Positions 1 to 11,109 of a DNA stretch of 64,000 nt are shown one piece after another. The notes beneath the pieces were generated by a model. The model searched no databases. It was given only the letters and a program-made list of their open reading frames with translations, and had not been told where the DNA came from. The stretch comes from Pogostemon cablin (Eukaryota; Streptophyta; Magnoliopsida; Lamiales; Lamiaceae): contig CM043009.1 in assembly GCA_023678885.1 (NCBI GenBank), positions 15,183,117 through 15,247,116 on the forward strand, read 5' to 3'. The number at the start of each line of letters is the position of its first letter. The first letter of the stretch is position 1. The position numbers were made by a program, and so were the translations under genes.

Positions 1-311
1 AATTTGTGTTTAATTTAAATTTGCAAAATATCATGTGGATCGGTTTGCAAGGACTAATATTAGTACATTAGTAAATTAAAACTAATAAAATTTGCTACTA
101 AATTAAAATTAATGCAATTAATTATGAATTACATGTATAGTTAAAATTAATGTAGTTTTTATATATAAAATTAATGTTACGATTAAATATAAAAATAATA
201 CATCTATTAAGAAATGCACATACATTATTAAAATATACTAAAATAATTTTCTATAAAAAAAAGTAAAAATTAAGTACATAGATTCTAAATACATATCTAC
301 TTGTATATCTC

Positions 312-840
312 TATCTCATTGAATCGTCAGCGTTTTTTTTTTCAAGTAGATTACGAGATATAATAATTTAACCTATCATGAAGTAAGAAAAATATTACTC
401 CCTCCATTCTAAACTCGTTGTCTTACTTTTTTTTTTATCCGTCCCAAATTAATTATCTTATTCCAAAAAAGGAAATATCACATCAATCATCACCCCTAAA
501 AGTTCATCTTAATTACAACTTTACCATACTCACCTAACACACATAACATACTTTATAATTTATTTGTTACATTAAAATACCACAATACCCCTAAAAAGTC
601 AATAAAGTTAGTCAAAAAGCAACTTTTCTTAAACTCCGTATCTACAATAGCTAAGACAACGATTTTGGGACAGAGGGAGTATTTTAATATAAAGTGGATA
701 GTTATATTATTATTGTTTGGGCCTATAGAGATGTATTAATTATTTCGTATGGGTTTTATCTACCAAAAAGAGAATTGTACACTTTGTATTGTGACGGATC
801 AAAATGACAAAATGCGTACGATTCAGTAGGATAGATGGAG
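312..840. mobile_element. Stowaway-like MITE, interrupted by a second Stowaway
   Basis: The right terminus ends ...TAGATGGAG followed by TA. The left terminus is degraded (CTCTATCTCATTGAATCG). The intact counterpart in copy 2 is 20494-20748. A second MITE (398-679) lies inside it. Confidence 0.65.
398..679. mobile_element. Stowaway MITE present in copy 1 only
   Basis: A 282 bp element with terminal inverted repeats of the CTCCCTCC type (left CTCCCTCCATTCTAAA, right arm reading CTCCCTCTGTCCCAAA on the minus strand), flanked by the TA dinucleotides 396-397 and 680-681. Copy 2 has a clean empty site with a single TA at 20588-20589. This shows insertion after the duplication. Confidence 0.9.
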
Positions 841-1657
841 TAATATAAATTAGAAGAATATAATAAATATATAAACAAAATCACAAACACTCTCATAAAC
901 CCGATTTACATAGCTTATTATGTAAACCCTGATTTTTTCTCACACTATATCCTCCTCCTTCAAATCCTATTATATCTTATGTATTGCTAGGGGTTTAAAT
1001 TAAAGAGGGAAACATGATTTACAAGGGTTTGTAATGTAAATCTGGTTTACAAGAGACTAACTCAAACAAAATAAAAATACAATATGTATAAAATTTTATT
1101 TTACTTTTTTAATCTTTATATATAATAAAACACACTTCAAAAGTCAAAATTAGACCAAATTTTTTCCTCCCATTTTAACCCACATAATTTAGCTTGGTAA
1201 TATTAAATCATGACCCTTCATTAGTTATTGTAACATCTCATCCCTTGATTTGTGATTACCAATCTTTAAAAACATCTCATTCATTTATTTTGCTATAACT
1301 TCACTTTTTTTTTTGTTTATCTCAAAATTTATGCACATAATAATATGGAGTAATACTTTTACGGTACCATAAAATTACTGCTTGTTTTTTCTATAAAATT
1401 TATGCAAGGTGTTATAAATAATTACAATTTTTAGATATATATATATATATATATATATAATACATTAAAAATAATATTTTAATCAATTTTTTCAAATTAT
1501 TTAAATAATTTAAATAAATTACAGACCCTTTAAATAATTTAATCAATTTTCAAACATCTGATCTTAAAAAATTACAATGTCATAATCCTTCTGCCTACTT
1601 TAAAATTTTCGAAAATATCCACGATATTTCATGATATATCCGTATTTGAAGAATACC
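682..1657. other. Intergenic DNA, no gene seen
   Basis: AT-rich sequence shared with copy 2 (20590-21195, then 32828-33190). A short (TA)n tract lies near 1434-1459. The sequence TTCATTTAT at 1280-1288 is the unoccupied target of the MULE that interrupts copy 2. Confidence 0.6.
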
Positions 1658-3240
1658 TGTTTAGCACGAAAATTCGCGCTTTTCATAGAACGCTTTTATA
1701 TGATTATTGTGATATTTTAATATTATTTGTGAGGTTTATATTTTATTTTCATAATTTCTATGACTTCACGGGTATTATTGAAATTTTACAGATTTTAGGC
1801 ATGTTTTGACGTGTAATTGATGAAATATAAGAAAGTTGAAAAGAGAAAGCGAAGAGTCGGTTCGTGTATAGTTGTCCGCTGGGTGCCATTGATAATGAAC
1901 ATGCTGGAATATAAAAAATTCAAGGACTTGCATAATTTAGGTGGTAGGCCATGATTAGTATTGAAATATCATGCAAATGTGGGAATTCGATTACTTGCAA
2001 GGCCACGTCATTCATGTGCTTAATCAATTCATGAATTTGAATTGAGTCATGGGCCCACCCTCTAATTAAAAGAAGGCTTTGATTATTTTCCCTCATCCTC
2101 AATAAAGCCCACGAAAGTTGTTGAAGCCCGTCAGTCTCACGCTGCTGTTGGCCCAACACACATAAAAAAAAGCAGAACCGAGACGCAAAGAAGCAGAACG
2201 CGGCAGAACGCATCACCCATCGTACCATCTCATTCCACCGCTACCATTCATCCTCTTTATTCTATTCATTCATCATCCGGTGTGTTCGATTCAAGGAGAG
2301 AGATCATATAATTAGAGGATACAGAGAGAAGAGCTATCAACATTCTTCGATCAGGGTTTTGTTTTTAAATTGAAGTTTCCTTTCAATAAATATAAACAGT
2401 GGTAAGATCTTTCTTATACCCATGGGGTAAACACTTTTTTTAGTTCTAGGCATGAAGGGTTGAAACTGATGTAATTTAATATTTGATTTGTGGGTTTGAA
2501 ACTGTAGAATGTTTATTCACTTTTCCATTGATTTATTTGAAATTATTTGATTTATATTTCGTAACGTTTATGATTATTTGTTTGTCATTGACTAATGCTT
2601 GAAATAATTGTAACTTGTGTGCGCAGTAGAATTAATTAGTTATGTTGTATAAGTTGAGGTAATTGACCTATTCCTTAATTTATTAGACATGGATTATGTG
2701 ATGAGTATTTTATTAATTATGATGATTAGTCGTGTTGATAATATTCAGAAAATTAGGTAATAAACATGTAGTACCTAAAAAGGGAACACATATTAATTTC
2801 TAGTACCTGACGAGGGAGATGAATAACATTGCAATTACCTAGAGAGGGAGATGGGAATATTAGCCTTATAAGTTTGCTTAGACCAATTAAGTGAATTTGT
2901 ATGCTTTGGTGATTCTTCCATAGCTTCTACAGAATTGAATCCATATATCATAATATTAGATTAATAAGTTTTAACTGGAGTCCCTAGAGCTACTATTTTC
3001 TCCATACTTGAATTTTCATATTTTCTTAATTTATTCTTATTTCATTTTTAAGTCTTCATTAGTTGTTAGAAAATCTCAAAACAATTGAATATTGGTTACA
3101 TGTCTCATCTAGTTTAGTAATTTTAGAAATAAGTAATTTACCATCCCTAGGATTTGATATTAAAACTTGGTTGCCTGCTGCTACAGTCGATATCCCTACA
3201 CTTAGGGATTTATTTGTGTGCATTCAAAAACACGCAACAG
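1658..3240. other. Copy-1-specific insertion of about 1.6 kb, unrecognised
   Basis: Copy 2 has only about 110-130 bp of ATATCGAT-rich DNA at this place (33193-33300). The inserted DNA has higher complexity than its flanks. From 2200 to 2400 it looks like a promoter and 5' UTR, with pyrimidine-rich and GAGAGA stretches and a possible splice donor after 2400. Around 2770-2860 the repeated TAGTACCT...AGGGA phrases resemble the U5 part of the LTR at 51810-51890. No reading frame is convincing. It may be a captured gene 5' end or a retroelement remnant. Confidence 0.45.
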
Positions 3241-3998
3241 TAATATCGATAAAATATCGAGAATATATCAAAAATATCAAAAAATTATCCATATTTTTTT
3301 AAAAATCTAATGATTTTTTATTTTATTGTTACCAACTAAAACAATTTTTTTCATTGATCAATTAAAAAATAAAATAGAGCTACATTTGCATGAAATTATT
3401 AAAACTGTTTTATTTTATTTAACTAATTATCACTCTTCATTAAAATTATTACTACTAAGTACATGAGGAGTTTTCTTTCATGTACACAGTGTGATAATAT
3501 GACTTTAAACTATTTAAATACGGAGTATGTCATAATAGATTTTCTTATCATATGTTATGAATTTTATTGAGATTTAAACTTTAGACTATTTAAATATATT
3601 GTAATTGATTTGCTTATCATATATTATAAGTTTTATTGAAAATTTAAATTTTATTTATATATTAAAATTAGTTAAAATATATTGCAAAGTTAAATAATCA
3701 ATTTTCTCTTTTTTTTCAAGTTTTCGTGATTTTTTTTAATTTTTACCGATATTGATATCAATATTCTATATATCCATCGATATATCAGTAAATTTGAGGT
3801 ACCGATATTTTTACAGATATCGATATTTTAAACCTTATGGGTAATTGCATATGTAGTGAGTAGTGAGTCATATGTGGGACCATTATACTAAAAGAAAAAA
3901 TTGATACATTTGGAGTGATCACCCAAAATGGTAAAATAAAGACCTTTAGGATGGACGGAAAAAAATTAAAAAATAAATAAATTAAACATAAACCATGT

Positions 3999-4027
3999 CC
4001 GTGCAACGCACCGGTTATGATTGCTAG
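3999..4027 (+). mobile_element. Helitron-type 3' terminus (copy 1)
   Basis: A short imperfect hairpin (CCGTGCAACGCACCGG) is followed by TTATGATTGCTAG and a host T. This is the hairpin-plus-CTRR end of plant Helitrons. The copy-2 equivalent ends at 34099 with a degraded hairpin. The 5' end was not found. Confidence 0.55.
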
Positions 4028-5935
4028 TTTTTATTAAAGATATAAAGTTGACTAATAATATATAAATGCATTTGTATTTATTAAATAAAATATTTCAAAT
4101 GTAAAATAAAATTTTTACAATCCTCATAACACGCAGGTACTATACTAGTCTAAATATAATTCAACATTATTTAGGTAAAATCATAAATAAGACTGCCCAC
4201 ATAAGGACGGACAACACATATACATAGGGGAGCAAATGTGATCACCTAGATTTTTGACATGTGTTATAATAAAAAAAATTATTACACGTAATTATGTCCA
4301 TTTGTATGGGTATGAAAATTAAAAATTATTTCTTTAATGTATAATGTAAAAAGAAAATAGTAATAAATTGATAATTTAAATAGGAAAGTAAATAAATTAG
4401 GGTCCGACTAAATACACACCCTTTTTTTATTAAATACACACCCCTATTAAATATATTTTAAAAAAATCTATATTATCCTTAATTTATTAAATACACACAT
4501 ATTTAATGAAATTAAATTTATACACTTATATATTAAATAAACCCTAATACAATACCGCAGAAAGATCTTCAAGCTTCTTTTGTTTAAATCTAGAATGTTA
4601 TATCTTCAAACTTTTTTATTTAAAATCCAGAATATATTGTATTCGAAGGTACCATTTTTTGTTACCCCACCCCACTCCCACCTACCCTATTCGTTTAGAA
4701 TATAGAACTTCTCACCATCAGCACATCATATTAATGCATTAAAAGGAATTGTTGAATCACGTAAAGAAATTGTTGAATCACACAAGCAGAGAAGATTAAA
4801 ATAAACATTATTACTCATAATCTTGTGATTACTGAATATTTTCAAGGCCATAGATGAATGTAATGCTATGTATTGTTTTGGTGCTTATTTCTTCTTTCAT
4901 CCAATTTATTTAAAATTCAGAATCTAAATCAATGATTTTGTACTGTTTCTGAAAATTTATCAACAATCTTGATCTATTCCTAATCTTAACACTTCTCTTA
5001 ATTTTTATTTAATTTTTAATACTCACATTCGTACACACGCATTTGGGAATATTTCAGAAGCAATGAGTCGCTTCTCAATAATTAGAAAAAAATCAGATTA
5101 AAGCCACAACCAGATATGCATCTCTGGCGCCGTATTGTCATGGGAAGGACCTTATCATCTTCCCCTAAAATTCCTGCATTCAACACGTATTCTATTCTGA
5201 TCAATTAAAGTTGAAACTACAAATTTACAACATAATTTATTAGAGGAATTTGCAGTTTTAGTTTCTAATAGAGACTATTTTAATTTCAATCGTTTTTTAT
5301 TCTTTTTATCTCATATTTAGAAAAATATAATTATTCATGTATAAATTCGAAGTGGGGTGTGTATGATTTTAATTTTAAAAGGATATTTTTGTAATTTTAG
5401 GGGGGTGTATATAATAAAATTAGGAAATAAAAGATTAAAAGGGGGTGTGTATTTAATAAAGGGTGTGTATTTAATAAAAAGTGGAGTATATTTAAAAAAT
5501 ACTCATAAAATTATTGAGAAAAATGAATAAAATATATAAAAAAAGTAATAAAGTAATTGTGATTGATAAGTAATAGTGTAAAAAGTAAGTAAAATGTACG
5601 AAGTATTTTAATTATTATTATTATTAATGAAATAAATACATGGAACACCTTAAAATAAAATATATTATAAATTCATGGGTCGGAGAGAGTATTATTAATA
5701 AAATTTGTAAGTTTTAATTTAGACTTCATTTATGAATATTAGATATAGGCAAACACTTATTATAAATGACTTTTGTTCATATATGAACTCTAATTTATGG
5801 ATTACTCTTTAATACTTCATATAAGAAATTATTGTTCACAGATGAACTCTAATTTATCGATTACTCTTTAATATATATAAGAAATTATTTTTTTAAAGAT
5901 ATGAACTATTACTCTTTTAAATATAGAATATAAAA
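4028..5935. other. AT-rich intergenic repeat DNA, no gene seen
   Basis: Shared with 34100-35988 in copy 2. The phrase ACACACCCC/TTTATTAAA recurs at 4410-4500, and in inverted form (GGGGGTGT...TTAATAAA) at 5400-5480, so the interval may be a degenerate element with inverted ends. No coding potential was recognised. Confidence 0.4.
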
Positions 5936-6029
5936 TTAATCATAATTAAATTATACACTTATATGTTAATTAATGAGATTAACATGTTAGGTAAATTATT
6001 ATAAGAAGAATAACAACTAATTAATTGAG

Positions 6030-6510
6030 CTGATTCAAGAACTTGAATCGATTTACATCTTAAGAATCATTCTTCTAGAGGAAAAAAATCGATTCAAGTA
6101 TTACCTCTTAAGAATCGGTTCAAGTATTCTTGAATCGATTTATATCTTAAGAATCAATTCTTCAAGAGGAAAAAATCGATTCAAGTATTACCTCTTAAGA
6201 ATCGATTCAAGTATTCTTTAAAATCTACCCCTAAAGTATTGATTCAAGTATTCTTCAAGTGATAGAGGATCAACTATTGATTCAAGTATTCTTCAAGTGA
6301 AAGATGATTAATAATTTAAGTATCGGTTCTTCGAGAGGAAGAAAATCGATTCAAGTATTCTTGAATAGATTTACATCTTAAAAATCGATATTTCAAGAGA
6401 TACTTAAATAGATTTACATCTAAAAAATTAATTTTTTAAAAGTAAGAGGATCGATTCAAGTATTCTTGAATCGATTTACATCTTAAGAATCGATTATTCT
6501 TTCAAATATT
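6030..6510. repeat. AATCGATT/TTCAAGTATTC tandem array (copy 1)
   Basis: Degenerate units of about 90-95 bp alternate CAAGTATTCTTGAATCGATT, ACATCTTAAGAATCGATT and TTCAAGAGG phrases. Each unit has palindromic AATCGATT cores, so both strands look alike. The expanded counterpart is 49075-49705. Confidence 0.75.
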
Positions 6511-6720
6511 TAGAATATATGTACATATATATTGAATTTTTATATGATTTAGTTATACGTTACATTATCAAAAGTCAAATGTTATAATTTATTGCAAATT
6601 CTTTACATTGATGAAAGAAATTGTCTAGCTATAAGAAAAAAATCTCATTAATTAATGTTGTTACGTTATATATAACACGGATTATTTAATTATAAAAAAT
6701 AAGAATAATAACTAAATGAT

Positions 6721-6747
6721 CCTGCGTTGTACGGGATTTCATACTAG
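6721..6747 (+). mobile_element. Helitron-type 3' terminus
   Basis: CCTGCGTTGTACGGG forms a weak hairpin, followed by ATTTCATACTAG and T. The copy-2 version near 49927-49955 has drifted to CTAA. The AATCGATT array just upstream may belong to the same element, but its 5' end is not identified. Confidence 0.45.
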
Positions 6748-6849
6748 TATATATATCAGAAAGAAATTAAAAAAATATAACATTTTTATTTAGATCGTTA
6801 TAATAATGAAAAATATAATAATAAAAAATAGGTAAACTATCAATTTGGG

Positions 6850-7552
6850 GCCTTAATTATTTTTTTAGGTAATTTTGAGTAATTTCGGGTATCGAATATA
6901 CTCGAACCAATTGTTCACTATCGGATCGGGTATCGGGTTTTAAAATATACCCGAATTACCCGATCGGATTACCCGATTAATTTTTTTTAAAAAAATTTTG
7001 TTATATATTAATATAATACTCCAATAATATACTAACTACACTTTCTCACACATGCATTCACAAATCACAGATCAATCTTTACACCACATCAATTCCTCAA
7101 AAATGCCAATACTCTAATTTACACTTTTTCTTCTTGTGAATTTCTCCGCTTCTTGCAATTTAATATACTTATCATGCTTCAACAACCTACTCAATTTGTA
7201 AACAGACAATTGCTTAAAATTTGGTTTTTTAAAAATCCTTCCGTTAAATAAATAAATAAAAATCAACTTATTTATATATGGATTATCAATCGATTTTAAT
7301 ATTTAATAGAGTACTAAACATATTAGACATAGATTGATTTTAATATTTAATGGAATACAAAATATATTTGACAATTGGCATTCATCATAAATAATATCAA
7401 ATTCAAATTTATAATAATGCATCATTTTTAAATGTTGGAAATTTTATTGAAATTTAAGTAAAATTTTATGTAAAATCAGGTAATCCGATCGGGTACTTGA
7501 AATTTCAAGTATATCAAAATCTGAATTACCCGGCACCCGACCCGATACCCAA
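6850..7552. repeat. Element with inverted GGGTATCGGGT-type ends
   Basis: TTTCGGGTATCG and GATCGGGTATCGGG near 6882-6940 are mirrored by CCCGACCCGATACCCAACCC near 7530-7552. In copy 2 the equivalent, about 50070-57509, is split by the LTR retrotransposon. The ends resemble common non-autonomous plant elements whose termini read TAGGGTTGGGTATCGGG, but no target-site duplication was confirmed. Confidence 0.35.
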
Positions 7553-7567
7553 CCCTAGGTGTGAGTT

Positions 7568-7640
7568 TAGTGGGGGTTGGGGGGGAGGGGGGAGGCGTGA
7601 ATTTTGGGGTGGGTGGGGGTGGAAAGGGGGAGGGGTTAAG
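7568..7640 (+). other. G-rich tract with G-quadruplex potential
   Basis: Several runs of 3-7 G separated by 1-3 bases, in strong contrast to the AT-rich surroundings. The copy-2 counterpart is about 57520-57590 and is slightly interrupted. Confidence 0.6.
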
Positions 7641-8164
7641 GAGGAGTTTTGGGTTGAGGCGGGTTAACCCACGACCCACTGTAACCCATTGTATAGTAGG
7701 CTTTAATGGGGCAGATTGTTTTTGGACCGGGTCATTTTGGGTTGAGTCATTTTTGGGCGCAGGTTACTAACAGTTTTTATAGGTGGGGCGGGTTGACTCA
7801 TTGGATTTAGCCCAAATTGAAAGCTCTAATTGAGCAGCCCAATTTCCATGCTGGTCCATAACATATTATCCTGTTAATAAACATTTATCACTTTTATATC
7901 AAGAGTTAAATTAATTAATTAATTAATATTTTTAATTTATATGTTAAAAGTATAAAATAATTACTAATATTAATTAATTTTTTAAAATTTAATTAATAAT
8001 TATATATAATTAAATAATTAAAAAAATCATAATTTTTTAATTAAAATTTAATTATGCATTATGATTAGTTAATTTGTTAAATAATAACTATTCAGTACAT
8101 TTAATATTTAATTACAATTAATTAAATAATTTATAATCCTCATTTAATTAAATAACCTATTCAT

Positions 8165-9248
8165 TCCGGGATAGTTACTTTAAGGTACATTAAAAACTCC
8201 TTTATTACTATGAGATACAAATATACAAAAATATTACTACTAACTACATAAATATATATTGATATTCAATATTACCCTTATACATGTGCTGCACATAAAT
8301 GTTTGTGTGCAGCATAAAAGTTCGTGTGCAGCAAAAGTTATATGCAGTAAAAAAAGTATGTGCAGTAAAAATAGTGTGTGCGGCAAAAAAGTATGAATCG
8401 TAAGTGTCATGTGCAGCGATAAAATTATGTACTCGTACTCTCCGGCCGCGGTCTGGCCACAGACCGACAGCGATTTGGCGGCAACAGTGGGTGGGTAGGG
8501 ATGTAATCGAATCGAGCCGAATTGAACACTATTAGGTTTGAGGATCCTTTGTTAAGGAATTATCGAACTCGAGCCCGAGCTCGAATTCGACAAGAAAAAA
8601 ATATCGAACTCGAGCTCGAACTCAAACTGTTTGTTAAGACTCATGAACGTATTCACGAACACATAAAGTAACTTATTCATGAACATTTAAATAATTTTGT
8701 ACGTGGATATTAAAAGAATGTTTCGTTTATAAATATTTAATGTTATTCATAATATTAAAGAAAAAACTAACAAAATATAATAATAAATGGTAAAAAAATA
8801 TTTAATTTATCACTTAAGTTATTATCATATTTGTTTGGTTTAATATAAAATATTTAATTATTGAATATAAATAAATAAATAATAATATATAATACTAAAG
8901 AATATGTTCGCCAGCTTTCGAGCAGAACAATTTTAGGCTTGAGTTTGGTTTAAGACTATTCGAGCTCAAAATTCAAGCTTGGTTTGGTTCGTTAAGGTTA
9001 AAGATCGAGTTCGAATGAATATTTTATCGAACCGAGACTCAAATAGTTCACGAACGGTTTGGTTCGCTTACATCCCTATGGGTGGGTGAGGGGTTTAGGG
9101 TTTGTAGTTTAAAAGTTTATGAGATTATAATGAATTAATGTTATATTTAGTATTTTGCTTTAATATTTTATATGTGAGAGTAATTTCTTGAATTCATTGT
9201 ATCTCCTAGTAATTTAGAGTATAAAGTGTGTACCTAGGAGTAATTTTT
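8165..9248. mobile_element. Non-autonomous TIR element (copy 1), host of a nested hAT
   Basis: Flanked by the 9 bp direct repeat CCTATTCAT (8156-8164 and 9249-9257), as expected for Mutator-like insertion. The termini are partly inverted: TTACTTTAAGGTACA on the left, and TTACTCCTAGGTACA reading in from the right. It holds a GTGCAGCA-rich part at 8290-8420. Net length without the nested hAT is about 0.5 kb. A related element lies at 18863-19398. Confidence 0.65.
8496..9078. mobile_element. Non-autonomous hAT (Ac/Ds-like) element, copy 1
   Basis: 583 bp bounded by TAGGGATGTAA and TTACATCCCTA, close to the 11 bp terminal repeats of maize Ac/Ds. Flanked by the 8 bp direct repeat TGGGTGGG (8488-8495 and 9079-9086), the size expected for hAT elements. 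The subterminal DNA is rich in CGAACTCGAG/CGAGCTCGAA repeats, as is typical of transposase-binding subterminal regions. There is no transposase ORF, so it must be moved in trans. Confidence 0.9.
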
Positions 9249-9270
9249 CCTATTCATCCCATTTATAATA

Positions 9271-9458
9271 CTCCCTTTGTCCGCTTCTAATGTATCCATT
9301 TTACTATTTTTGACGTCCGTTTTAAAGGTATACATTTTCCTATTTAGTAAAAAAGTACATAATATGTCCCACCACTTCCCTCTAATACAACTACTCACTT
9401 TACATATAATAATAATACTCCTTAATCCACGTGCAAAAAGCAAATGGATACCTTAGAA
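9271..9458. mobile_element. Stowaway MITE, right end deleted (copy 1)
   Basis: Starts after TA with CTCCCTTTGTCCGCTTCTAA. The right inverted repeat seen in copy 2 (59243-59444) is missing here through a 21 bp deletion that also removed the right TA. Copy identity jumps at this point. Confidence 0.8.
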
Positions 9459-10309
9459 ACTAAATTTATAATCTTTTCATCCCATTTCTATTTTTTAAAA
9501 TTATTTAAATGATAAATGTTTTAAATGAATTGAAGGAAATGTTTGGATTCACATACACAATTTGACCTATTATTTAATATGAATTGCCAAAAATCAAAAG
9601 TTAATAAAATTATATAAATTTGGATTGAATAGATAAATAAATTTAAATCGAATAGACATTTTTGGATTGAATAGAAGACATATGCCGATGAAAAAAAAAT
9701 AAAAACATTGGAATGAATAGATCAATTTTATTTTTTTTTTTTTTTGGAAAGAATAAGAAAAAATATTGAATTGATTAGACAAATAAATTTTAAAATTTTT
9801 ACTTAAATAGTATTTTTTAAGGATAACACGTTAACCATTCATATTTTTTTATTTAAATTTTATATTCGATAGTTTATTTTTATTTTAATAATTTTCACTC
9901 AATCAAATACTATTTTTTTAATTGCAGTCAAACTGGGTAATATAAAAAATGAACTCTAATGGGCTTTTGATGTATTTAAATTAGGTGGAACAAAAAATTG
10001 AAATGAATAGGCAAAATAAATTTTAAAATTTTTAATTAAATATTTTTTTAGGATAACACAATGCATTAACCATTTACATTTTTTTATTTAAATTTTATAT
10101 TCGATAGTTGATTTATATTTTAGTAATTTTTACTCAATCAAATCAAATACTATTTTTTAATTGCAGTCATAGGGAGAAATGAACTCACATAATGGGCAAT
10201 TTTAATGCATTTAAATTATGTGGGCAGAAAAGATCTTTAAAATTTAAAATAGGGCATCAATACATATACTTTTTTTTTTTTTTGTTGGTTATTACCGAGT
10301 TAAAACCCT
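9459..10309. other. Upstream flank of the GTE-like gene, no gene seen
   Basis: AT-rich. A segment of about 210-250 bp (ATTTTTTTATTTAAATTTTA...ATTGCAGTCA) occurs twice, near 9790-9930 and 10022-10170, so the region holds an old internal tandem duplication. It is almost identical to 59447-60304. Confidence 0.5.
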
Positions 10310-10531
10310 AAACCTATAAATAATTCCTAATTCCTTTCCTATCACGTAATACGTAATACCTGCTGTCAAAACCTATAAATAATTCCTAATTTTCCTTTCC
10401 TATCACGTAATACCTAATAACTACTGTCAAGTCGAATTTCATCACTGAAATTCGAATTCGAATTGATTCGAGAGTAATATTGAATTTCATCACTGCAATT
10501 CGAATTCGGATTGATTCGAGAGTAATATTAC
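10310..10531 (+). promoter_or_regulatory. Duplicated core promoter and 5' leader of the GTE-like gene, copy A
   Basis: Two direct repeats of 59 bp (offset from 10315 to 10374) each contain CTATAAATA, giving TATA boxes at 10315-10322 and 10374-10381. A second pair of roughly 48 bp repeats follows (GAATTTCATCACTG at 10434 and 10482). A 5' leader intron is plausible, with donor GTATGT at 10537 and acceptor TTGCAG ending at 11093, which places the start codon in the second exon. Promoter and leader are assigned by position only. Confidence 0.6.
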
Positions 10532-11109
10532 TTGCGGTATGTTCGACGCTCTTTAAAACTTCTTCTTTTCGGTAAATTTGAATTGTTTGGATGCGGGTTT
10601 TATCTTGTGTATATCAGGTTTGTGATTTTTAATTTTAAAATAGTAAAGTTATCGATGTATCATATGCTTTTTGTTGTGTTCCTCTGAATTCGAATTGATT
10701 TGTATGTGCATGTCCGTTGGTTTTGGTAATGAGATTTTCATACATATGATTGCGTGAGAATTGGCCTGTTAACCATTATTGTAAGAAAATCCCTCTTGCT
10801 AGGAACCTTTAAAAATTCATGGGTTATACCATTACAATTCAGGAAGAGGGAGTGACTAATCTTATCAGTTTTTTTCTTAATATTGGTGTTTTTCTCTTTG
10901 TTTTCCTGCCCAAATTATAATTTGAATTTACTTCGAATTTGAAACATGATAGCAATAGGATTAATGAGCGACTCTGGCATCATAGTTGTGTTGGGAAATC
11001 CCATAACTGTTTGGAATTTCAATTATAGTAATTATCGAAGCGTCAAGCATTAAAGTTGAAGTAATAAATTTATCCGTTTTTCTTTTGTTGCAGTATTTTG
11101 TTGGAACCA

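Noticed and set aside
6030..6510. CRISPR-like regular array
   Set aside because: The units are degenerate and directly adjoining, with palindromic cores and no unique spacers, in plant nuclear DNA.
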